Of a DNA stretch of 64,000 nucleotides, positions 8,731 through 17,003 are shown piece by piece. Position numbers and translations under genes: made by a program. Position 1 is the stretch's first letter, and every line of letters starts with the position of its first letter. The stretch lies in the NCBI GenBank assembly GCA_039975755.1, contig JBDWGM010000062.1, forward strand, positions 70,320 to 134,319. The letters run 5' to 3'. The stretch is from JABSSA01 sp039975755. Lineage in GTDB: Bacteria > Pseudomonadota > Alphaproteobacteria > Rhodobacterales > Rhodobacteraceae. The notes below the pieces were generated by a model. That model did no database searches. It saw only the letters and a program-made list of their open reading frames with translations, and had not been told where the DNA came from.

Positions 8731-9081
8731 TTAGTTGTTGGGGGGCGGATCGAAGCTAATCGCACCTTTCACCGAAAGATCGCTGCCTTCTTCTTGAGAA
8801 CTCGCAGCATAGAAAACGGTTTCCATACCTCCAGCAACAGTAAGAACATTCTCGCCATCGGAGCCTAATGGTCCAACTTCCCATTCTTCGTTTTTGGAGA
8901 CAATGTTTGACGCTCCGCTTTGCTCATCCACAAAACGAATTCGGTCACCTGCTTTAACATAGGTCAATTCTGGGAAAAACGCATCTGGCAAAACCAGAAT
9001 AGTGTGTTCTTCGCTTGCTGAGGCGACAGACGCCCAGCTCATCACGGCTGCAGCAGCAATGATCTTTGTTGTGCGCAACAT
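8731..9081 (-). CDS. Secreted cupredoxin-like protein without copper ligands
   Basis: A 116-residue protein with a clear signal peptide (about residues 1-22, ending ASA). The mature part looks like a plastocyanin/pseudoazurin-type beta-sandwich: DAFFPELTYVKAGDRIRFVDE is the usual strand that leads to the first copper histidine, but that position reads SGASNIV instead of a His. The mature chain has no cysteine and no C-terminal H-M pair, so it is unlikely to bind type 1 copper. It is probably a periplasmic protein of unknown role. It stands alone and diverges from the glutaryl-CoA dehydrogenase gene. Confidence 0.7.
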   Translation of the reverse strand: MLRTTKIIAAAAVMSWASVASASEEHTILVLPDAFFPELTYVKAGDRIRFVDEQSGASNIVSKNEEWEVGPLGSDGENVLTVAGGMETVFYAASSQEEGSDLSVKGAISFDPPPNN

Positions 9082-9285
9082 GGCAACAATCCTTCCAATA
9101 CCGGCCCCACCCGTAACTTTGGATAAGCCGTCTTAACGCCACATTGTGGCCTAATTGTGGCAGGTGGATGGCTCTTGGGCGACGTTTCTGCCACCTTAAA
9201 GTAGAAATGATACCGAATTCATGGGTTAGTACCTTTTGATGTTCTCTGCGATACTATGAGCGACTCGGTTTGGAAAGGGAACGTT

Positions 9286-10509
9286 GTGAACGTTGAAACG
9301 AACGTGCTGAAAGCCAAGGATGCTCCGGATTTGGGCGCATTTAACTGGGAAGATCCGCTGCGGTTGTCCGACCAGCTGCAAGAAGATGAACGCATGATCC
9401 AAAGTGCAGCCGCATCCTATGCGTCTGAAAAGCTTGCGCCGCGTGTGATCGACGCATACGCCAACGAACAGACTGATCCGGACATTTTCCGCGAGATGGG
9501 CGAAATGGGTTTGTTGGGCATTACACTTCCCGAAGAATATGGCGGTTTAGGGGGATCATATGTCAGTTACGGACTGGTTGCCCGTGAGATCGAGAGAATC
9601 GACAGTGGGTATCGTTCTATGATGAGCGTGCAATCTTCTTTGGTGATGTATCCTATTTACGCTTATGGATCCGAAGCGCAGCGCCAAAAGTATTTGCCAA
9701 AGCTTGCCAGTGGAGAATGGATTGGCTGCTTTGGTTTGACGGAACCTGACGCAGGGTCCGATCCGGGTGGAATGAAAACAATCGCGCGTAAGGTCGAGGG
9801 CGGGTATGTTTTGAACGGCGCAAAGATGTGGATTTCGAATGCGCCGATTGCTGATGTGTTTGTCGTATGGGCAAAATCAGAAGAACACGGTGGCCGCATC
9901 CGGGGTTTTGTTCTTGAAAAAGGCATGAATGCTCTTTCCGCACCAAAGATTGAAAACAAACTGTCACTGCGTGCCTCGGTCACGGGCGAAATCGTAATGG
10001 AAAACGTCGAAGTGTCTGAGGACGCATTGCTGCCTGATGTTGAGGGTCTTAAGGGCCCGTTTGGTTGCTTGAACCGTGCACGTTACGGCATCAGTTGGGG
10101 CGCATTGGGTGCTGCGGAATTTTGCTGGCATTCTGCTCGGCAATACGGTCTGGACCGCAAACAATTTGGACGGCCCTTGGCGCAGACGCAATTATTTCAA
10201 AAGAAATTGGCGGATATGATGACAGAGATATCGCTTGGTCTCCAGGCGTCGCTGCAGGTTGGACGTCTGATGGACCGTGCCGAGGCTGCGCCTGAAATGA
10301 TTTCGATCGTCAAGCGGAACAACTGCGGAAAAGCGCTCGATATTGCGCGGGCGGCCCGCGATATGCACGGCGGTAACGGAATTTCTGGAGAGTTTCAGGT
10401 CATGCGTCACATGGTCAACCTTGAGACTGTAAACACATATGAAGGCACGCATGATGTGCACGCGCTCATATTGGGTCGCGCACAAACCGGCTTGCAAGCA
10501 TTTGTGTAA
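9286..10509 (+). CDS. gcdH: Glutaryl-CoA dehydrogenase
   Basis: A 407-residue acyl-CoA dehydrogenase of the GcdH type, which oxidises and decarboxylates glutaryl-CoA to crotonyl-CoA in lysine and tryptophan breakdown. Seen are FGLTEPDAGSDPGGM (FAD and substrate loop), KMWISNAPIADVF, RYGISWGALGAAEFC, and the catalytic glutamate in NTYEGTHD near residue 386. The arginine-containing segments fit GcdH better than short-chain dehydrogenases. The GTG at 9286 is chosen because GGAAAGGGA lies just upstream; an ATG at 9256 adds ten unsupported residues. It is a single-gene unit with its own terminator. Confidence 0.93.
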   Translation: MNVETNVLKAKDAPDLGAFNWEDPLRLSDQLQEDERMIQSAAASYASEKLAPRVIDAYANEQTDPDIFREMGEMGLLGITLPEEYGGLGGSYVSYGLVAREIERIDSGYRSMMSVQSSLVMYPIYAYGSEAQRQKYLPKLASGEWIGCFGLTEPDAGSDPGGMKTIARKVEGGYVLNGAKMWISNAPIADVFVVWAKSEEHGGRIRGFVLEKGMNALSAPKIENKLSLRASVTGEIVMENVEVSEDALLPDVEGLKGPFGCLNRARYGISWGALGAAEFCWHSARQYGLDRKQFGRPLAQTQLFQKKLADMMTEISLGLQASLQVGRLMDRAEAAPEMISIVKRNNCGKALDIARAARDMHGGNGISGEFQVMRHMVNLETVNTYEGTHDVHALILGRAQTGLQAFV

Positions 10510-10523
10510 TATACCCATCTGCA

Positions 10524-10553
10524 GGGTCATGCGCTTTGTGCATGGCCCATTTT
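10524..10553 (+). terminator. Terminator after gcdH
   Basis: A nine-base-pair stem (GGGTCATGC at 10524-10532 with GCATGGCCC at 10540-10548, one G-T pair) and a seven-base loop, followed by ATTTTC, 14 bases after the gcdH stop. Confidence 0.65.
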
Positions 10554-10725
10554 CAAAGAATTTTCCCGACGCGTAGACTCATCCATTTTGCACTGGCTTT
10601 GCCACTCTGCTGTCAGCCGCAATTGGCCTGTTTTTACTATTGCCCAAGAGTCTTTTGTGAATTTGCTATGCACGGCATGGTAGAGAGGTGTATACCAATT
10701 CTTATTTGATGCTTTTGAGGATTTG

Positions 10726-11664
10726 ATGACGCGATTTTTGCTGCCTTTATTTTTGGCATTTTGGGGTTTCGATGCGCGTTCCCAGACGTGGACCTACCGT
10801 GAGGCAGACGACGGCCATTATGTTTACGCAGGCGCCGGTGCCGGGCTGGATCTCGATTTCATCTGCAATGCACCCTCGACCCAAGGATTAGAAGCCATTC
10901 AAGTCGGGGCACACGAAGAAACACCTGTTTCTCGGGCGCAGATCAAGATTGATATTGGAATAGAACGGCTGCCTGTTGGTAACGATATCCAGCGGGATGA
11001 TGTGATGATTTGGTTGGGTCAAACAGGATACAGATTGCCGACCGTTGTTTTTAATGAACTGCACGGAATATGGGAAGTATCGATAAGCGCAGCGGACGCT
11101 TTGATTGCGAAACTTGGAACGACAGAGGCCTTTGTATTGGCAGCAGGTGAAGATGCAGCGTGGCAATTCCCTGCAGATGGTTTGGCAAACGCGATATCTC
11201 AATCGATTAAAACATGTGAAGCTGCTTGGGCTGCCGTAGAATCTACTGGTCCAAACACCGCCTCAGTGTCCAGCCCGCCCAAAGCATCGCCGTTATTCGC
11301 CACAGCACATGCGGATATCATGCGCATTTGTAATGGATCATACACAGCAGCGGACGGCGCGTTCCTGCAAGGTCAAATTGACCAAGATGAGACCGATGAT
11401 TTTGTCGTCTGGTGGAGCAACATCAGCTGTAATTCGGCATTTCCGCGCCCATTATGTGGGGCATCGCATTGTTCCGCAAAAGTCTATCTATCGACAGTTG
11501 CGGCACCAATGGATCTGCTGGCGCAAGACGTGAACGTTCCAGCGTTGTCGAATGGCAAGATCGGGCTGAAACTGGTTGGCCGTTTTGACAGTTGTGGAGC
11601 CGACAGCCTGGGATGCGAACGGCTTTGGTATTGGAATGGAACTGACCTTGTGGAAACACGATGA
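10726..11664 (+). CDS. Secreted protein of unknown function
   Basis: A 312-residue protein with a signal peptide (about residues 1-20, ending ARS). I do not recognise a family. The first half (about 25-165) looks like a beta-rich domain; a Ser/Pro-rich linker near 180-195 leads to a second domain with six cysteines (ICNGSY, ISCNS, LCGASHCS, DSCGADSLGCE), likely disulfide-bonded in the periplasm. The C-terminal part DETDDFVVWWSNISC suggests the domain used for quantities read from acidic calcium-like loops, but no clear motif exists. The ATG at 10726 has GAGG five bases upstream. It overlaps the dipeptidase gene by four bases, so the two are coupled. Confidence 0.75.
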   Translation: MTRFLLPLFLAFWGFDARSQTWTYREADDGHYVYAGAGAGLDLDFICNAPSTQGLEAIQVGAHEETPVSRAQIKIDIGIERLPVGNDIQRDDVMIWLGQTGYRLPTVVFNELHGIWEVSISAADALIAKLGTTEAFVLAAGEDAAWQFPADGLANAISQSIKTCEAAWAAVESTGPNTASVSSPPKASPLFATAHADIMRICNGSYTAADGAFLQGQIDQDETDDFVVWWSNISCNSAFPRPLCGASHCSAKVYLSTVAAPMDLLAQDVNVPALSNGKIGLKLVGRFDSCGADSLGCERLWYWNGTDLVETR

Positions 11665-12695
11665 CCGATCTTATTTTTGATGGCCATAACGATATCCTAA
11701 GCCGCATCTGGTGCGGTTTTGGTGATGCTGAAGCCGCATTTTCCGCAACAGATTTTCATGTGACGGCGCAGAATGCCAAAGCCGGAGGGTTGGCAGGGGG
11801 CTTCTTTGCCCTTTTCGCGGTCGCGGCACGCGCGCCTTTTGATTTCGCAAAATATGCCAATGGTAATGTGCCAATGCCTGTCGCGCCGCGGATAGAACGC
11901 CCACAGGCGCTGGATGCAATAATGGCGCAAATCGGTGTGGGAAAACGGTTGGAGCGCGCCGGTTATCTGAATTTTGCACATTCAGGAACTGAATTGCGCG
12001 AACATATCGCAGCTGGACGTTTGGCGGGGTTGTTACATTTGGAAGGGGCCGATCCGATTGATCCCGATTTGTTTGTTTTGGATGCGCTTTATGCCCAGGG
12101 TCTGCGATCACTTGGTTTGGTTTGGTCTCGCTATACGGTGTTTGGCGAAGGTGTTCCGTTTGCGGCTGATCAAGATGGCGATACCGGTGCAGGCTTAACG
12201 GATTTGGGCAAGGCGCTGGTATCGCGCTGCCAAGACCTTGGGGTCATAGTGGACACATCGCATCTGACGATGCGCGGTTTCTGGGATGTCGCCGAGGCTG
12301 GTGGCCCTTTGGTGGCCACCCATTCCAACGCCTATTCCGTTTGCAAAGTGACACGCAATCTGACGGATGAACAATTGAAAGCCATTGGCGAAACCAACGG
12401 GATGGTTGGATTGAACTTCGGGACGCTGTTTCTTTCTGATGAAGGATGGTCAACGGGTCGGGCCAACATATCTGATATGATACGCCAGCTCGATTATATG
12501 ATTGAACAAGCCGGCGAAGATCACGTCGGGATGGGGTCCGATTTTGATGGTGCTCCGATGCCGGACGAGATCGAAAGCGCGGCTGACTTGCCCAAACTTG
12601 TTGATGCGATGCGACGCGCTGATTACGGCGAAGCGTTGATTTCAAAATTGCTAAAGGACAATTGGCTGAATTTTCTGACACGTGAATTGGGTTAA
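11661..12695 (+). CDS. Membrane dipeptidase (peptidase family M19)
   Basis: A 344-residue TIM-barrel metallopeptidase of the renal dipeptidase family. The zinc ligands are visible: FDGHNDIL near the N-terminus (His and Asp), LHLEGAD near residue 126 (bridging Glu), TSHLTMRGF and ATHSNAYSV (two His), and MGSDFDG (catalytic-site Asp) near 290. There is no signal peptide, so it probably acts in the cytoplasm on dipeptides or D-amino-acid-containing dipeptides. Its start overlaps the secreted unknown; its 3' end overlaps that of waaA, which converges on it. Confidence 0.93.
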   Translation: MTDLIFDGHNDILSRIWCGFGDAEAAFSATDFHVTAQNAKAGGLAGGFFALFAVAARAPFDFAKYANGNVPMPVAPRIERPQALDAIMAQIGVGKRLERAGYLNFAHSGTELREHIAAGRLAGLLHLEGADPIDPDLFVLDALYAQGLRSLGLVWSRYTVFGEGVPFAADQDGDTGAGLTDLGKALVSRCQDLGVIVDTSHLTMRGFWDVAEAGGPLVATHSNAYSVCKVTRNLTDEQLKAIGETNGMVGLNFGTLFLSDEGWSTGRANISDMIRQLDYMIEQAGEDHVGMGSDFDGAPMPDEIESAADLPKLVDAMRRADYGEALISKLLKDNWLNFLTRELG

Positions 12696-13963
12696 CGTTG
12701 CTCAATCCCGGCCAGTTTCAGGCATTGAACGGCCAATCGGTCCAAATCTTGCAAACCTGCCTCATGCAAAGGCTGCGCATTTTCACGAAGTGCTTTGGCG
12801 TGATCAGGGTGCTTTATCAAGAAATCGAGTGATGCGGCCAGTGTCTTTGCATTATCGACTTCCAAACTTGCTTCGGCTTTCGTGAATTTCGCATAGACCT
12901 CTTCAAAATTCGCATATCGGGGCCCGTGCAAAACGGCGGCACCTGCGGCTGCCGGTTCGAACGGTGTATGCCCGCCAGCATCGCCAAATGAGCCGCACAA
13001 GCAAACGAGAGGGGCCAATTTGAACCAAAGGTCAGTCTCGCCCAAAGTGTCCGCAAGATAAATGGATGTTTCAGTATCTGGCGTCTCTGCGCGGCTGCGT
13101 TGAGCGACTGAATGACCTTGGCACAGAGCGCGAATAGAAGGCGCACGGTCAGGATGCCGTGGTGCTAAAATCAGGGCGGCATCGGGGTGTGACTGACGCA
13201 GTCGATTATGCGCTTCGATTACGATTTCATCTTCGCCGGGATGCGTTGACACGGCGGCCCACAACGGCCGTGATCCCAATTGCTTTTCTAACTGTGCTCG
13301 AGTCAGATCTTCTATTTTGAAAGGAAGCAATACGGATTTGAGGTTCACCCCAATGCGCGCATGGGTCAAACCCAACGCGCCAATATTACGCGCGGTTCGC
13401 GTGTCCTGTGTATGAATAATGCCAAACAATCCGAACATGTTGCGTGCCGTTTTTGGTACACGGGCCCAATTGCGTGCAGATCTTTCAGAAAGGCGCGCAT
13501 TCAAAAGGGCAAGAGGGATGCCTTGTGCATGTGCACAACTGATCATGTTCGGCCAGATTTCGCTTTCGATAAAGATACCAATCTGAGGTCGCCAATGATG
13601 CAGAAACCTCTTTACTGGGCCGCGGCCATCTAACGGGGCAAATTGATGAAAGGCGCGGTGCGGCAATCTTGGCAGCAGAACCTTTGCCGAACTTGCGGTT
13701 CCAGTTGTCACAAGGACCTGCGCGGATGGCGCCAATGTCAAAAGGCTTTCAATCAAGACCAGCGCCGATTTGCTTTCACCAACCGAAGCTGCGTGAATCC
13801 AAATCAGCTCCCCTAATCCTCGCTCCAAAGTGGCATGGCCCAGACGTTCGTGCGTGCGATGGACATCGACCCCACCTTGTCTGAGCTTTGCGACAGTTCT
13901 TCGGGCAGCAAAAGGCAGAGCAATTGAAGCCAAAATACGGTAAGCCGCAGAAAGCGGAGTCAT
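12692..13963 (-). CDS. waaA: 3-deoxy-D-manno-octulosonic acid (Kdo) transferase
   Basis: A 423-residue GT30 glycosyltransferase that adds Kdo to lipid A at the inner membrane. Signatures are ERLGHATLERG near residue 39, WIHAASVGES with the catalytic Glu, TTGTASSAKVL, FIESEIWPN, and near the C-terminus GSFGDAGGHTPFEPAAAGAAV, the CMP-Kdo binding region. A short hydrophobic N-terminus gives membrane attachment. It starts seven bases after moaA ends and is probably transcribed with it. Its stop overlaps that of the dipeptidase by four bases. Confidence 0.96.
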   Translation of the reverse strand: MTPLSAAYRILASIALPFAARRTVAKLRQGGVDVHRTHERLGHATLERGLGELIWIHAASVGESKSALVLIESLLTLAPSAQVLVTTGTASSAKVLLPRLPHRAFHQFAPLDGRGPVKRFLHHWRPQIGIFIESEIWPNMISCAHAQGIPLALLNARLSERSARNWARVPKTARNMFGLFGIIHTQDTRTARNIGALGLTHARIGVNLKSVLLPFKIEDLTRAQLEKQLGSRPLWAAVSTHPGEDEIVIEAHNRLRQSHPDAALILAPRHPDRAPSIRALCQGHSVAQRSRAETPDTETSIYLADTLGETDLWFKLAPLVCLCGSFGDAGGHTPFEPAAAGAAVLHGPRYANFEEVYAKFTKAEASLEVDNAKTLAASLDFLIKHPDHAKALRENAQPLHEAGLQDLDRLAVQCLKLAGIEQR

Positions 13964-13970
13964 AGTTGGA

Positions 13971-14975
13971 TCAGCCGCCGGTGTGGCTCATGTGGCGCGA
14001 CATCTGCCCGTCCAATTTTTGGCGGGAATAGTCAAAATCATGTCCCTTGGGCTTGAGCCTAATCGCAGCCCGAATTGCATCTTCCAATGGTGCATCATCT
14101 TCTGGTGACGCACGCAAAGGTCCGCGTAAATCGGCCATGTCTTCTTGTCCAAGGCACATATAGATTTCACCGGTACAGGTCACGCGGACACGATTGCAGC
14201 TTTCGCAGAAATTGTGGGACAACGGTGTGATAAATCCAATTTTTTGACCCGTTTCTTCCAACCGAACATACCGCGCAGGCCCCCCCGTGCGTTCTGCCAA
14301 ATCAGAGACTGAATAGCTGTTTTCGTAGGCTTTGCGAACTTCTTTTAGTGACCAATATTGACCAAGGCGATCTTCGTTTCCGATATCCCCCATTGGCATG
14401 ACTTCGATCCAGGTCAAATCCATTCCTCGATCGGCACACCAATTGGTAATTGTAGATAGTTCTTCTTCGTTGAAATCCTTCAACGCCACCGCATTGATTT
14501 TGACACGCAACCCTACGGCCAGTGCGGCATCAACGCCGCGCAAAACTTGTTCCAAGCGTCCCCAACGCGTGATGTCGGCGAATTTTTTCTCATCCAGCGT
14601 ATCAAGCGACACGTTAATCCGGCGCACGCCTGTGTCGTAAAGTTGCTGTGCGAACCGTTCAAGTTGCGACCCATTTGTGGTCAGCGTCAATTCATCAAGG
14701 TCACCAGACTCAAGATGGCGCGACATGCTTTCGAAAAATGTCATAATGCCTTTACGAACAAGTGGTTCGCCACCTGTTATACGCAGCTTTCGCACCCCTA
14801 AATGCACAAAGGTCGAACACATGCGATCCAGCTCTTCGAGCGTCAAAAGTTCTTTTTTGGGCAGAAAGGTCATGTTTTCCGACATGCAATACACACAGCG
14901 GAAATCACAGCGGTCGGTTACGGAAACACGCAAATACGTAATGGCGCGTTGGAACGGATCGATCAAAGGTACCAT
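13971..14975 (-). CDS. moaA: GTP 3',8-cyclase (molybdenum cofactor synthesis)
   Basis: A 334-residue radical SAM enzyme, the first step of molybdopterin synthesis. The N-terminal cluster motif is TDRCDFRCVYC, the second [4Fe-4S] site is CESCNRVRVTC followed by a third Cys in MCLG, and the chain ends in the conserved Gly-Gly tail needed for activity. Start 14975 (MVPLIDPF) matches the usual family length; a TTG 36 bases upstream is possible. It lies just upstream of waaA on the minus strand; no other moa genes are in the window. Confidence 0.95.
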   Translation of the reverse strand: MVPLIDPFQRAITYLRVSVTDRCDFRCVYCMSENMTFLPKKELLTLEELDRMCSTFVHLGVRKLRITGGEPLVRKGIMTFFESMSRHLESGDLDELTLTTNGSQLERFAQQLYDTGVRRINVSLDTLDEKKFADITRWGRLEQVLRGVDAALAVGLRVKINAVALKDFNEEELSTITNWCADRGMDLTWIEVMPMGDIGNEDRLGQYWSLKEVRKAYENSYSVSDLAERTGGPARYVRLEETGQKIGFITPLSHNFCESCNRVRVTCTGEIYMCLGQEDMADLRGPLRASPEDDAPLEDAIRAAIRLKPKGHDFDYSRQKLDGQMSRHMSHTGG

Positions 14976-15050
14976 GTCTTTACAGGTAGGACACGAGAAC
15001 CAGTCAAGCAAGGGGTTTGATGCTGCGCGTCAGCACGTTAATGTAATCGA

Positions 15051-15584
15051 ATGAAACGAACAGTCCTGTTTGCATTGATCCTGAGCTTGAGTGCGTGTGG
15101 CATAGCACAAAATATCCGCAACGTGGGGTCCAAGCCAGCTGATGAGATCAGCGGCGAATCGCGATCGGGTGCGACGACCGATGTACGTCCACGTGCGCGC
15201 CCTCCTGGATTGGGGGAGCGTATTGCAAGCGCTGCAGCAGGCCTTGTTCCAGCCAACGCACGACGTGCTGACGATTTTGACCAAGTCAGTGCGGCAGACA
15301 AAGCCGAAGCAATTGGCGGAGCAGTGCAGCAAGGATCACTTGGCACGACAGTTGCCAGTCTTGGAAGCCCGGCGGAAACAGGGCTTTGGATCAAAACGCC
15401 TTTGGTGACGGTCGAACAAGCAGGTCGTGTTTTCTATGATGAAACAGGAATATCCGTGGCTGTGACTTTGATTCCGTTGGACGGACCCAAAACGGCAGGC
15501 AGCCGGCTTTCTTTGTCTGCTATGCAGGCGATTGGGGCCCAGTTGAATCAATTGCCGACGGTCGAAATCTTTGCTGGAGCCTGA
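15051..15584 (+). CDS. Predicted lipoprotein of unknown function
   Basis: A 177-residue protein with a lipoprotein signal peptide: a short hydrophobic helix ending in the lipobox LSAC, so Cys16 would be lipidated. A low-complexity Arg/Pro/Gly stretch (about 45-60) follows, then a compact domain from about residue 110. I do not recognise the family, though similar small lipoproteins occur in other Rhodobacterales. It diverges from moaA with only about 75 bases between starts, and its end converges on the interrupted gene at 15606. Confidence 0.75.
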   Translation: MKRTVLFALILSLSACGIAQNIRNVGSKPADEISGESRSGATTDVRPRARPPGLGERIASAAAGLVPANARRADDFDQVSAADKAEAIGGAVQQGSLGTTVASLGSPAETGLWIKTPLVTVEQAGRVFYDETGISVAVTLIPLDGPKTAGSRLSLSAMQAIGAQLNQLPTVEIFAGA

Positions 15585-15605
15585 CACTGCAGATGCTACA
15601 AAATG

Positions 15606-15968
15606 TCAGGCGCAGAACGCGTCGTATTCTTCACGCACATCACTATCAATCGAGACGCCTAATTGACCTCCGTACAACCGATCTTGACGGTCTTTGCGCG
15701 GCCCTGAAATCCAAAAAGGCTCGCCAGAATCAATTTCGAAGAAATTCGCCTTGAAGTATTCGCCTTTGAGGCTTTGAAACCTTAGGCCCTAATAATAAAG
15801 GGTCTTTCCAGATTTCGAGAAGTAGACACGACCGATTGCGGCTGGCCCCTCCAAACCTTCGGCTTTGGATTCGATATGCATGATACGTGATCGTTCCAGT
15901 TTGAACGATTTGGGCAACGCATCATTCCGCTGCTTTTCCTTGTTCCATTTTCCGTTTGGTTGTTCCAT
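15606..15968 (-). pseudogene. Small conserved protein gene interrupted by one in-frame TAG
   Basis: Read from the ATG at 15968 to the TGA at 15606, the frame is 121 codons and is open except for a TAG at 15791-15789 (codon 60). Both halves are protein-like and belong together: before the stop, SRIMHIESKAEGLEGPA and GRVYFSKSGKTLYY; after it, FQSLKGEYFKANFF, EPFWISGPRKDRQDRLYGG and DSDVREEYDAF. From memory this matches a widespread small bacterial family in which the interrupted position is usually Arg or another basic residue (GRTLYYRGR). No frameshift is seen. A recent nonsense mutation, stop readthrough or a sequence error are all possible. It starts 21 bases downstream of the gene at 15990. 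Confidence 0.8.
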
Positions 15969-15989
15969 GTCGACGATCTTTTTGATTGT

Positions 15990-16856
15990 TTAAAACCACT
16001 GCCCCGGTTCCATCAGCCCCAAGTCCAGCAGTTGCCGGGAATGCCATTCAAAAGGGGCCGAATTATGCCATTTGAACGTTTCGATATCAAAGGTGCTTCC
16101 CGGGTTGCGTTTTAAGGCTTTGGCCGTCCGAAAGGAACAGACCGCCGCTGTGATATTGTGATGCCATGGGCAAGCAAAGGTGTTCAGCTCTTCTTTGTTG
16201 AAAGTAAAATCTTCGCGCAACTTCAGGTCGGGTTCTGTTTGGAAAAGGGAAATTCGATCAATTTTGCGCCGATTGGCCGGAACGTGCTCTTCGTAGCGCC
16301 AGCGCAGACCACCGAAAAAATCCAATTGTCGTTCTTTTGGATGACCCTCAGGTGTTTTGCGTGCCAAAGCGTAATACCCCGAGCGATCCAAATGTGCGTT
16401 TTTCAGAGAAACGGCATCGGGAGAGGCGTTTAAGTCTTCGGCATAGAGATCGACCACATAAGTCAACATTGCGCTGCGCCGTTCTTCACCATGAAATGTC
16501 AGCATTTCCCCCACGGTGCGCGTTTCGCAAAATGGGTGAAACAGGTATTCTGCATTGTAACAATAATAGACCCAGGACTCTTCCGGGACTGTATCAATGA
16601 CGCTATTCACGACGTCAGTAAGCGATGCGTCTTTGGTCAGATCGTGATCGACCCGGATAACCGTGGCATCAAGATCCGGGGCCAAATCGAATCTGGACGG
16701 CATGAACATGAGGATAGATTTAAACCCAGCTTGCTGATGATGTCTCGCAGTTGTGTCGATTTCGACTTCATCTTCGACAAAAATCATCGCCAGAGGGCCT
16801 TTCGCTTTTCGGGCATGATGTGATTTCAGGAAATCTTTTAGACTTGTGTATCGCAT
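15990..16856 (-). CDS. Conserved protein, possibly glycosyltransferase-like
   Basis: A 288-residue soluble protein. The segment FVEDEVEIDTTARHHQQAGF near residue 25 resembles the start of GT2/GT92-type glycosyltransferases, where an acidic Glu-Asp pair is followed by a helix ending in H-x-x-x-G-F. Near 110-130 are VYYCYNAEYLFHPF and GEMLTFHGEER; the C-terminal third contains CPWHHNITAAVCSF and FKWHNSAPFEWH. I cannot assign a substrate. The ATG at 16856 is preferred to the GTG two codons upstream. It reads away from miaB; the amber-interrupted gene follows on the same strand. Confidence 0.7.
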   Translation of the reverse strand: MRYTSLKDFLKSHHARKAKGPLAMIFVEDEVEIDTTARHHQQAGFKSILMFMPSRFDLAPDLDATVIRVDHDLTKDASLTDVVNSVIDTVPEESWVYYCYNAEYLFHPFCETRTVGEMLTFHGEERRSAMLTYVVDLYAEDLNASPDAVSLKNAHLDRSGYYALARKTPEGHPKERQLDFFGGLRWRYEEHVPANRRKIDRISLFQTEPDLKLREDFTFNKEELNTFACPWHHNITAAVCSFRTAKALKRNPGSTFDIETFKWHNSAPFEWHSRQLLDLGLMEPGQWF

Positions 16857-17003
16857 GCCCACTCGACTGCCTTGCTTTGGCTAAAAATTCGTTATCGTGT
16901 TTGAATGCTAGCATATCGGAACGCGGGCGCAGGCCAAGGCTCCATTGCAAGGGGTGCTACGGCCTGTTATCTGCCCGCACTGATCAATCCCGGAGACCGC
17001 GCA

